A stretch of 64,000 bases of DNA. Source: Spinacia oleracea (lineage: Eukaryota; Streptophyta; Magnoliopsida; Caryophyllales; Amaranthaceae). The notes under the pieces are model-generated. The model was not told the DNA's origin, did no database searches, and was given only the letters and a program-made list of their open reading frames with translations. Shown here in pieces: positions 38,049 through 47,660 of the stretch (within the stretch, counting starts at the first letter, position 1; each line of letters opens with the position of its first letter). The DNA lies in assembly GCF_020520425.1 (NCBI RefSeq), contig NC_079487.1, positions 58,876,719-58,940,718 of the forward strand, given 5' to 3'. A program made the translations under genes and the position numbers.

Positions 38049-38450
38049 TTGTATAGGTATTGGTCAAGCATAAGGATTACATCTGCTAGGATTCACATTT
38101 TACGGCCTCAGGCTAGTGTCACGAGTTTACATCAATCAAGGCCAATCAGTAGCATAGGGACGGCTCAAGGGTATATCAACAGGACGTATCCAAACAAGTT
38201 ATATGGTCATTATGCTAATGGTGGTGTAAGAGAAGGTTTGGACTTTGGAAATGATGGGCATGACGCACGTGTCAATGGCCGTGCGTGGTTTGCGGTTGAT
38301 AACAAGTTCAAAAACAAGAGTTGAGGTAATGGTTTCTTGGGTTATGGCAATGAGAATATGGATTGGTTAAATGAGCTGAACAAGGCCCCAGAGCGAAGGC
38401 GTCTAAGAACATAAGGATTGGAAAGGGTAGACATCGTAGAACTTTATGAT
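38049..38450 (+). pseudogene. second captured YTH-domain (ECT-type) gene fragment, more decayed
   Basis: Collinear with 26363-26743. Open from 38049 through QGYINRTYPNKLYGHYANGG and NGRAWFAVDNKFKNKS to a TGA at 38322-38324. The frame continues GNGFLGYGNENMDWLNELNK, then shifts by one base so that the RGPRAK part is lost. The shared extra 5' codons (YRYWSSIRITSARIHILRP) suggest the captured piece begins slightly upstream of the copy in element 1. It is antisense to the element. Confidence 0.8.
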
Positions 38451-40924
38451 TTGGATTGGTTGACTCAATTCTTTTCCTTTGTTTACTTGGGTAAATTTCG
38501 CACTTTGGGAGGTACGGGCTAAGTATTTCATGGTTCGCTCTTTTCGCTCTCCCTCTTCTCTTTCTTTTCATAGCTTGCTCTTTTCGCTCTCCCTTTTCTC
38601 TTTCTATTTGTTCTTTTTGCTTGGGATTTCTCCCCAACATAAATCCTTCAAAATTTTTTATTTGGGCTAAAAGGTAGATGGTTGTGGTCTTTGAGTCACG
38701 AGGCGAGACTGAGTGAGCCTCGTTTGGTAGGCCTATAGTGGACCTTTAATTTTAGTAGGCCTAGGGTGGACCTTGTTAAATTGTCTTACTTTGCAAGCGT
38801 ATTTAGTCGTTTCTTAAAATGTGCAAATAGCGTAGATTCAAAATGTTATTTTTACCTTATTGAAATTTAACGAAAGAATTACATCGAAAACAATTTTTTT
38901 TGCTTTTTTTTTTTCAGATTCTAGTTTTTGGGATTTAATTGGAAGTTGTGATTTAGACTCGAACTTTCATTAACTTTTCTGATTATAACCCGTGTATGAA
39001 TACAAGGAGGTGGCCTAGACTAAAATTAATGACGTGGCGTAAGCCTATAATACTTGACCAAGCGACTCTCAGACTTAGGCTAATTGGACCATAACTTTCG
39101 TTGGTTGACACTTTAGATTTTAACCCTTGGGTGTTCATTTGTCATGCGCCATTTTGCTTAATGTTGGCAAGGTAGTTAGTTGGGGAGATCGAATTTTTAT
39201 TTTTGCAAGACTAGAATCATTAGTGCGGCTTCCCTCTTAATGTGTATTGCTTTACCCCAATGGTAGCCTTGTGGTATGCCGATTTGGGTATTTTCATGGT
39301 TGGTCATGTTGCATTCATGGAAAATCTTTTAGTCCGTACTTAGGAGTATTTAAAGGAGCGAGTGGCTCGAGAGGACTATGATGGTCGTGACCCAATGTGA
39401 TCATAAGCCTTGAGGCCATTAATATTTCTTGCCAATGGTATTGACACCTTAGGTTCACTTTGGGGGTTGTGCGACTATGGGGGAATGATTTCCAGAATGT
39501 GACCGTTTCCATTTTGCAAATACATAACATATTCTTTTTATTGGTGAGAGAGAGTATTGAGGCCGTGGATTCCTAGCAAGGGATGAAAATTACATATGGG
39601 TGCTCATTGATTTAAATGTTAGGAAGGGAGACTCAATATGGTATAACCTTTTAGCTTGCAGAACGACACCAAGTATTAGGACCGATTCTATGGATAAGAC
39701 AACTAAGACTTAGGATTTAGATTGTACTTCGGCATAACCCAGTCTAGACTCGGATTTTTTTTTTTATTCGAACATTATTTTTCCTTGAAAACTTCATTTG
39801 AACATTATTTTTTGAATATTTTGCCCATGTCACATTCAAGGTTATTTCAATTAGCGTGCTCGGTTTTGGTGCCGAGCATTGTCGTCGTAGGAGGCCTAAC
39901 AACGACACAAAGAGTTATTTATTTTTATTTTTTTCGTCGCTTTTAGAATCAAGTGCCTTTTCATACGCCCTCGCAGCAATTTTTTTTCGAAAAGTTTTTT
40001 TTTTTGCTACGTATTTTCTTCACGCGTGGGCACCGAGGCTGCTGTGCCTGACCAAAAGGCCAGGCAGTAACTTCAGCGCCCAGGGTAGGGGGTGAGAAAT
40101 TTCGGCGCCCAGCCAGAAGCGTTGAAAATGCGTCCCTGGCTGGTTCTCGTTTTCTGTTTGCGTCTACTTTTGTTCATGCGACTTCGATTTTGCGTGCTTG
40201 CCTAATAACGTCCTTTACGCGTTGTGCAGCGTTTGTGGGATTCGTTACAGGCCATCCCGAGCGTCGCTTATTTTTGTGGCGATCGTTCGGGCTTGCGGAA
40301 CACGTATTTCGGTATAACTCTTTGGAAAATTGGTTTATGAATGTTTGGGCAATTTTTTTTAGGTCGTTGGTTTCCTAACATTGTTTGTCACATGATCACA
40401 TATTGCGCTACACATTACTAACATCACATCATGAAGCAATAATAATATGTCACGTAGTTTATGATAGGCTTCTATGGGTAGTTATTTGTGCCTGGCTTGG
40501 TACCGCTTCTATCGTAGATCCAACACATGCCCCGGTCGAGGTAGTGTCTTCAGCAGACGAATTTCGCTCAAGAGGCCAACCCGCAAGTGCAAGCCAAGGG
40601 GGCATGCAGGCGAGAGGGACCTAATGGTCGAGCGATTGGGTTTGGGACGGGTGTACTACTAGCGAAAGTGCCGAGTGGACAACATTCGAAGCGTATGCAC
40701 CCCCCGGTTGGCGATGGGTATCCTTAGTCCCAACTCCCAAGATGAAACACCAAGGGAGCCAAGATTCGTTATGCGGTTCTGTCCGTTCACATTAATATGC
40801 TGATTTTCCGGTCGTCCCAACTTGATTGGGAAATAAACGCGGGGTAGGATCGTTTCACCCTTCGGCTATTTTGATTACCTACAAGCACGAGTATTTCCTT
40901 CACTATCCCCAGTTGAGTCGCCAC
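38451..40924 (-). mobile_element. non-coding interior of gypsy element 2, PBS-side part
   Basis: No coding region recognised. A GC hairpin pair lies at 40074-40122, and the primer-binding site (one mismatch, AGTTGAGTCGCCAC on the plus strand) at 40906-40924. Confidence 0.8.
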
Positions 40925-42443
40925 TGTGAGGGGGTCGAAAAAGCACGAGGCTAATGCGTGACCTCGTCCCTCGTGGGTGTGACGCTTCTTTTTGTCAAAT
41001 CAAGTCTAATTGGATTTCCTGTGAGTTTACACCCAATTGACTAGTAATATAGGAGTCGCCATTCAGTTTTTAACGACAATGAGAAAAACTGACAAAACCC
41101 GGTTATCGTGACATAAAGGGAGTGCAATTATGTTTGACCACGACGGTCGTAGGTTCCCTTGTGATTCCTGGTGGTGGGGATTGCTCAACGTACACCCGCA
41201 GGGTAGAGATTGAGGGTTCGGGGGACTGTAACTACCGAGAGGAGTACTCGCTCTTCGATAACTCCAGAGGCAGGATATCCTTACTAGCTCAGCATAAATA
41301 ATTGAAGGGACATGCGTTAACTATTAAACTAATCTGAGTTGATTTTATCAATATGCAACATATAGTACTAGATCGAACACGATTATCTGATTTAGATTGT
41401 TTTAAGGGACCTAGCATGATAATCCAATTTCCCAAAAATATCATATTTATTAAGCGTGATCGAACAATCAGATTTTAGTTAGTTTAACAGTTCATAAAAG
41501 GGAGAGGAAAGCAATTAAACCATGGAAAAGGGACACATTACGACGCACCCTTGAGAGGTGCGTCACGGTTCTCAGAAAACTAACCACTTTGACTTTGCTA
41601 TTTCTCCTTTTATTTAACGAATCTCAAATTATGGGACAGGATACGTTATGTTCGATTTATGGATCGATTGCGACAGAACGCGTAATCAGTTTTGCAGCGT
41701 GAGGCTTAGGCTTAGGGGTTTAGAGTCAATACTCAGAAATAATAATTCTGTGTTGTGTCTCTTTCATGTCGAACTTAAGGCCCTATTTATAGAAAAGAGT
41801 TCGTGGAAAGATAGAATTGTAGAACTCTAATCCACGCGGAATTAGGAAAAAACACGTACCAGGTATTTTCAGCGCCCAGTGCTGGGCGTCAAAGATTTCG
41901 GCGCCCAGCTCTGGGCGTTGAAAATAGGATCCAGGCAATTTCAGCGCCCAGGGCTGGGCGTTGAAATTGCTGTTTGGGCCGCTTCTTTGTCAGATTCGGA
42001 CTCTTAGAATCCGGAGCGTATGAGACTTAATCGAGTCTTTTAGTGCGTATTAATTTTATGACGGAATGCGTCTGGACCCGTTACGAACTCTAGGCTCGTT
42101 AGGATTTCAATCAATACGTGACTCTTATTTTCGGATCGTATTAGGAATAGGATTCTCTCGCAATTTCTATCTCATTTAGGATTTATGTTGGAGTGCAACA
42201 CCTAATTCTGACAGGTTTCTATCTTTTATGACTTGCCACTTTTAACAACTACCCATTACGACAGTTACTATTTTAAGCAGGTTTCCATAAATAGCAGGTT
42301 TCTATAAATAGCAGGTTTCGGGTGAAATGAAAAGGGGTGATCGAGATTCGTTATTTTATAGGAGATGCGTTGTCGAGTGGAGATTTATGTTCTCATCATC
42401 GAACCTTCCCTTTCGGGAATGGGGACAAAAGTAGGTGTCTACA
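40925..42443 (-). repeat. gypsy LTR D (5' LTR of element 2)
   Basis: 1519 bp, TGTGAGGGGG...GGTGTCTACA, with three GC hairpins at 41871-41960 and TATA on the minus strand near 41785-41793. One base (G, 42444) separates it from the solo copia LTR on the right. Confidence 0.92.
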
Positions 42444-42444
42444 G

Positions 42445-43425
42445 TGTCCTTCACCCAAGGTGCATTAAGTCTAATACCAAGGTTCAGATTAATTATGAAC
42501 AATTAATTCTCTGAGATCAAGTGATCGGAACAGCTAGCTGGAGCAATGCTTCCGATCAGTGAGTTCTAGTCTATATTAGGCTCACAACTTACTCTTGACT
42601 AAACCTATAAGGTAACACCATTGGCATGTAACAGATCACCGGATTAAATGAATCGAAAATTCATTTAATAGCTTTTCGGGAAATTAGTTCGGAAAACATA
42701 ATTATACGATTAAACATTGGATCGTGAAATCGTATATCGTATTGCGTATATTGGTAAGCTAGGCAAGACGAATAAACATATCGTACGACATTGGATCGTC
42801 AAGTACGAAACGATAAATAAATTGTCAAAGGATAATTTAATCGCAATACAAAAGCAACCCACAACCCGGAGCGCACAAGCGCAAGACCCATGGGCGCAGT
42901 GTGCATGGCAATGCAGCGCTGGCCCAAAGGCCTTGGTTGTGTAGCGCGCACGGACCAAAGGAGTAAGGAGCAGCAGCTGCACGCGGCCCACGACCCGGCT
43001 GTGCGCGCCTGCTGCTTCCTTTGCTTGTGGGCTTGGCCGGCCAACTTGGTTGGCTGGCTTATTATGACTACTAGGTTATTCTAATAACCTTAGTACACCT
43101 TTCCATAACACACAATTCAGTTTACACATCAAACCCTAAGGAAGAGAGAGAAACCATAATTCTCACTTAGCCTCCATGCATGTGTTCTTCCCAAAAAGCA
43201 CAAACTCTTGAATATTGTCTAAGCTACGATTATCAAGACGGATCTGAATGTGTTAGTGAACCAAATAGAGGAACGACAATTGGAGTTCTTTGTTCGTGTT
43301 CGTTGATACTAAACTCGGGAAAACACGCTTTGAATGTATGTATGCTTAATCTGTGATTTATACATGTTTCTTGGCTTTGGGGATCTTCCGCACATGTTAT
43401 ATGTATTTAATTGTATTCCCCTACA
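42445..43425. repeat. solo copia LTR, family 2
   Basis: 981 bp, TGTCCTTCACCC...CCCCTACA. Its layout parallels family 1: an early CTTACTCTTGACT, a GC-rich block at about 42850-43045, and TTCCGCACATGTTAT near the end where family 1 has TTCCGCATGATTTAT. No primer site or polypurine tract is adjacent, so it looks like a solo LTR. No clear 5-bp duplicate is seen (TACAG left, GCTAC right). The GC-rich ORFs in it are not genes. Confidence 0.65.
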
Positions 43426-43800
43426 GCTACGACCGAGGGGAGCCGTAATCAGCGCTAGGCACCAAGGGTGAGTGCATAGGTAATCGTTGTTATCTCTAGC
43501 AAAAAGGAGTTGTGCTACGATGTAAACTTGGCTAGGCACTAGGAGTTGTGCCATGGATGGAGAAGCCTGACTTGTCTAAGCATCGAGGCTTGGAGAGTGG
43601 CGCACGGTGCGTGACTAGGCCAAGAGACTTGGAAAAATAGTCAACACGTGACAATAAGTTGTCTATACATCTATCTTATTCTCAGTTCATACGAACTACT
43701 ACACCAATCTGGTACTTGTCTAGGCCACGCCACCCCACTTAGGTCCTTTAATAAAATAGCATAAATATCCTTCGGGATCGCCTAGTGTAAAACTAGTCTT
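43426..43800. other. unassigned sequence
   Basis: No ORF, repeat or motif recognised. It may be old transposon interior; the repeated phrase GGAGTTGTGC with GGCTAGGCACTAGG suggests decayed internal duplication. Confidence 0.4.
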
Positions 43801-43802
43801 TG

Positions 43803-44070
43803 CTCCTATCGAACACCAAGGTTAGCCAACCAATCTGCAGCCCGGTTGCCTTCCCTGTAACAATGTTCAACTGTAACCTCCCATTCTTGTCTAGACATGA
43901 GAGCCTTACATTTACGGATTATATGAATAAACGGAGAGTTGGCAGGAGTATCATCTACCAACATACGAACCACAACTTTCGAATCACAATTAAGTCAACT
44001 GGGCTTTCCTATGCCCACCATCCCGTGAAATAGAAAGCCCACGAAGAAGAGCCATCAACTCTGCCCTTGT
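43803..44070 (-). pseudogene. LINE-type RNase H (RVT_3) fragment
   Basis: On the minus strand one frame reads KAELMALLRGLSISRDGGHR. After a frameshift/stop near 44010 another reads DSKVVVRMLVDD, HIIRKCKALMSRQEWEV and REGNRAADWLANLGV. This is the plant RNase H-like domain found at the end of LINE pols and in many solitary RVT_3 copies: the E of AELMAL, the D of DSK and NRAADWLA are the usual landmarks. It is disrupted and lacks the start. The left TIR of the Mutator-type element begins 30 bases to the right. Confidence 0.78.
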
Positions 44071-44099
44071 ACATTTTACACACTACGTATTTTATTTTA

Positions 44100-45441
44100 C
44101 GGATATTTCATGAAATACCCCCGAGTTTTGCCTTAATTCACCAAATGCCCATCAAGTTCCAATAATTCACCAAATACCCCTCACAAATGACTTAATACCC
44201 CAAATACCCCTCCATGACGTCATCATCCTCAATTAACTCAATTACCATCTAATTAACCCACTCATTTACCCATTTTTCCTAATTAACCCATTTTTTCCTA
44301 ATTAACCCATCTTCTTCCTCTCACTTCTTCCGCCACCACCCCTTCTTCATCTCCCTTCTTCCGCCACCACATCGCCCCCGTTTTCTCCCTCCTCGACCCC
44401 ATCACCGCCGCCACCACCTCGCCCCCATTTACCATTTGTCGCTCCTCGCCCTATCCTCCTCCCTCTGGTCCTCCCTCCCTACATTACCACCACCGCCGCC
44501 ACTCATCATCATCATCATGATCTCCTCCTCCGACAACACCAACAGCCTCCTCCGACAACACCACGTACACCAAAATCGACGCCGGGTCTCCTCCTTCGAC
44601 AACACCAACACCACCAGCCTCCTCCGACAACACCACACCAAAATCGACGCCGGATCTCCTCCTCCGACAACACCAACACCACCTGCAGCCTCCTCCGACA
44701 ACACCACACCAAAATCGACGCCGGAAGAATCAAAGAGAACAATCGCCGCCGTCGTCAAACCCAGAACCACAAAAAACAACCGAAATCGACGCCGGAAGAA
44801 TTGAAGAGAACAACCCACATGAACGAAGTTGGGTTCTCTTTCCTCCATCAATCCCAAACTCAATTTTCTCAACAAAAAACACCTGTTTTTGCACAAATCC
44901 CCTTTCATTTTCATCAAAATTATCCATGTTCTTCACCCAATTCTTCAATGCTCGATTTTGGGTATTATTTTTCTTCATCCGATTTGTTGTATATTGGGAT
45001 TGCAATTGATGTGTGTGAATTAGCCGTAAATGGAAGAAGGAAGGAGGGAGAGAGAAAGATCTGGGAAGGTCAGGGAAGAAGGAAGGTGGTGAGGAGAGAG
45101 AGTGAAGAAGGGGGGCAGCCATGGAAATCCTTGAGTTGGGTGGTGGGTTAATGGAAGAAGGAAGGGGAGTTGGAAAAGAAAAAGAAATGGGTGGGTTAAT
45201 GGGTTAATGGGTGGGTTAATATGTTAATGGGTGGGTTAATGGGTTAATTGGTGGTTTAATTAGGATAATTAGGGATTAGGTGAGTAATTAGATCGTAATT
45301 GGTTGATTATGAGGATGATGACGTCATGGAGGGGTATTTGGGGTATTAAGTCATTTGTGAGGGGTATTTGGTGAATTATTGGAACTTGATGGGCATTTGG
45401 TGAATTAAGGCAAAACTCGGGGGTATTTCATGAAATATCTG
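44100..45441. mobile_element. Mutator-type TIR element, non-autonomous
   Basis: Terminal inverted repeats of about 135 bp, GATATTTCATGAAATACC at both ends, running through ATGACGTCATCATCCTCA. The 9-bp direct flank TTTATTTTA is perfect (44091-44099 and 45442-45450). TIRs over 100 bp with a 9-bp duplication fit Mutator-like elements. The interior holds no MULE transposase. It contains CTCCTCCGACAACACCA/CAAAATCGACGCCGG repeats and a pyrimidine-rich tract, possibly captured host 5' coding/UTR sequence as in Pack-MULEs. Confidence 0.85.
44515..44800. repeat. internal repeats within the Mutator-type element
   Basis: At least four copies of CTCCTCCGACAACACC and four of AAAATCGACGCCGG, at a 50-65 bp period. 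Both strands are open over this tract (plus 44436-44804; minus 44429-44917), which fits a short-period repeat. One strand could still derive from a captured Ser/Thr/Pro-rich coding exon. Confidence 0.75.
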
Positions 45442-45573
45442 TTTATTTTAATATTTGAAAAAGTAATAATCATAAACATCATTTTGAAACGTAGCCACCT
45501 TAAGTTTAGATGCTCTATGCAGTCGCCCACCATACCCACAACACAGCAATTCAACACCGCCACTTTAGGTACA

Positions 45574-46283
45574 TCTATACTATATATTAAAATCTATACT
45601 ATTATTAAAAGTCAATGACATTTCTTGTCATCTCGCCACATGTCGACCCCATTACATGGCAAGTGACATGGCGTCAAATAATAGCCGCATTGACATATAA
45701 TATTTTCTTACAAAAACATGAAGAAATGCCAACATCAATGTTTGAACCCATAACCTCGTGTTCATGAGCTAGAACTTTGACCACTAATCCAATTACACAA
45801 CTTATAGTATTTAAGCAATTCAAAACATATAAGTTATGTTTATTAATACTCGTATTAAAACTTTAATGCATACCATAATTATATATTTTAATAATTTCTT
45901 ATGAAACTAAACTATACTTACATTTTTTTTCATTTACGTTTTATTTTTATAATTTCATTTACAATTACATTTTTTTTAGCAAGCCAGTTCATTTACAACT
46001 ACTTAGAACTGTAAAAAAAAAAAAAAAAAAAAAGTAATTGGAATTTAAATTAGCAACCGACTACTACACTTTAAATTTAAATTTAGTTTACTAAGATGTT
46101 TAACCAAATTTTGTATTAAACCACCCTTATAAACATAAATTATACATAAAATATTTATCTCATATTATATGTAAGCATTTAAATATCAAACTATTATAAT
46201 TTTTTTAATTCAACTAATTTTTTATTAGGATCAATTTTCATATTACATATAATCACCGGGGCATCGCCTGAGGCCATAACTAG
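45574..46283 (+). mobile_element. small non-autonomous Helitron
   Basis: The start TCTATACTATATATTAAAAT after an A, with a second TCTATACTATTATTAAAAG at 45593, and the end in a hairpin (CCGGGGCATCGCCTGAGGCC, approximate stem) shortly before CTAG|T at 46280-46284 are the standard plant Helitron ends: 5' TC, 3' hairpin then CTRR, inserted between A and T. No RepHel protein is present; the interior is AT-rich with an A tract at 46012-46033. Which of the two TCTATACTA sites is the true start is open. Confidence 0.72.
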
Positions 46284-46558
46284 TTTTATTTTAAAAGTCG
46301 TCCAATAATTTCCAGAATTCCTGGCATAAAATTGTGATCGTTGACTATTCGTCATATGTTTATGAGTAATGACTAATTTAATGAGTTCCTTTGCAGTTTT
46401 GTACTAACGATCATGAGTTTAATAGAATTAGTACGACATTGTTTACTCCATAATCTCATCTTTCTATACTGCACATCTTGCAGTCCATATTGAATAATAA
46501 CTCATCATGCATCGTTTTTTTATTTTCTTTTACAGGACATCTTGCTAATTAAAATCTG

Positions 46559-46566
46559 TATAAATA
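46559..46566 (+). promoter_or_regulatory. TATA box of the berberine-bridge-enzyme-like pseudogene
   Basis: TATAAATA 40 bases before the ATG at 46606, with an A-rich leader between, a normal plant layout. Confidence 0.6.
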
Positions 46567-46605
46567 GACTAAGCAATTTCATTAGTAACCTCAAATAGAA
46601 ATAAA

Positions 46606-47339
46606 ATGAAAAACGTTCTAGTATTCTCATTTCTATTCTTGTTATTGTGTATTTTACATGTAATAGCTTCAAATTCATCCATTGACAACTTCCTTCAATG
46701 CATTCCGTCTCAGTCGAATTCATCACATCCAATCTCTAACGCCATCTACACCCCTACTAACTCTTCGTTCATAAATGTTCTTCAAAATTACATACGTGAG
46801 ATGGCACCCAAACAGGTACTCCTCTTGAGATATTACTGGATAGGTCACCAACGCCGTCCCACTCCTACGGAAAACACAAGTCTGATTATGTCAAGACACC
46901 TATTCCAAGGGCAGGGTTAGAGACGATATGGAAAAAAATGATTCAAGTACAATCGGATAATATTCTGCTGATGCAATGGAATCCTTATGGTGGGAGGATG
47001 AGCGAGATTCCTGAGGATGCAACGGCATTCCCTCATCGAGCAGGAAACCTCTTTAAGATACAATACCTTACACTATGGCAAAATCATAGTGTTGAGGCTA
47101 CAAATAAGAATATCCAAGCTACTCGAGACCTTCATACTACATTTACTCCTTTTGTGTCCAACAACCCAAGGGAAACATTCTTAAATTATAGGGACATTGA
47201 CATAGGCACCAACATCAATGGGACCTTAGATTTTGCTATGGACTTTTTTAAGAACAATGTCAAGAGATTATTGCAAGTTAAAGCCAAGGTCGATCCCACC
47301 AATTTCTTCAGGTATGAACAGAGTATACCAATTTCCTAA
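46606..47339 (+). pseudogene. berberine bridge enzyme-like (FAD-linked oxidase) pseudogene with large internal deletion
   Basis: The start MKNVLVFSFLFLLLC is a signal peptide, followed by DNFLQCIPSQSNSSHPISNA and INVLQNYIR, the N-terminus of plant BBE-like enzymes. Right after NYIR the sequence jumps, in another frame, to GTPLEILLDR, SDYVKTPIPRAGLETIWKKM and QWNPYGGRMSEI. It continues FPHRAGNLFKIQYLTLW, PRETFLNYRDIDIG and VDPTNFFRYEQSIP to a TAA. The skipped part, roughly 250-300 residues, is the FAD-binding domain with the bicovalent His/Cys sites and much of the substrate domain. BBE-like genes usually lack introns, so this is a deletion, not splicing. Related enzymes are secreted oxidases of carbohydrates, monolignols or alkaloid precursors. 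Confidence 0.9.
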
Positions 47340-47660
47340 GAAACAACCAAAGACTACTATTGGTATAATGGTATGTAATTGACCAAGTTGTTTAAAACTT
47401 GCTATTGTATTTTGTTTTATTTATATAAGTACGAAGCTGTATCAATAATATGTGTGCATTTGTTGCAAAAAAGAAACCAAAACATTCACGGGTGAAATTT
47501 GTTAGACGAGCCAATTTTATTGAAGCATGCTGTCTATTAAACAACAAAGTGCAGGGAAAACAGAATTGCCTATCATATTGAAACTCAAGACTGGACAACA
47601 AACAGAGTTAAACGTTGTAATTAAGACATGAATTCTTGGATCCATCTTTCCATTAACTGA

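Larger units (their letters stand above)
31361..42443 (-). mobile_element. non-autonomous Tat/Ogre-like gypsy element 2 (11.1 kb, 3' LTR truncated)
   Basis: LTR C (31361-32728, missing about 155 bp of its outer end) and LTR D (40925-42443) share a third GC hairpin that LTRs A, B and E lack, which pairs them as one element. The polypurine tract is at 32729-32743 and the primer site at 40906-40924. The 8.2-kb interior is collinear with element 1, including the YTH fragment, and has no gag-pol. Because the outer end of LTR C is lost, no target duplication can be checked. Confidence 0.88.

Noticed and set aside
20000-42000. CRISPR-like regularly spaced repeats suggested by the recurring GC hairpins
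   Set aside because: Spacing is 1-2 kb and the context is a plant retrotransposon; there are no spacers or cas genes.
42710-43084. ORFs on both strands in the GC-rich block of the family-2 LTR
   Set aside because: Same compositional artefact as in family 1; no protein similarity.
44429-45151. ORFs on both strands resembling Ser/Thr/Pro-rich or Gly/Val-rich proteins
   Set aside because: Inside a non-autonomous Mutator-type element and built on short repeats; kept only as a possible capture, not as a gene.
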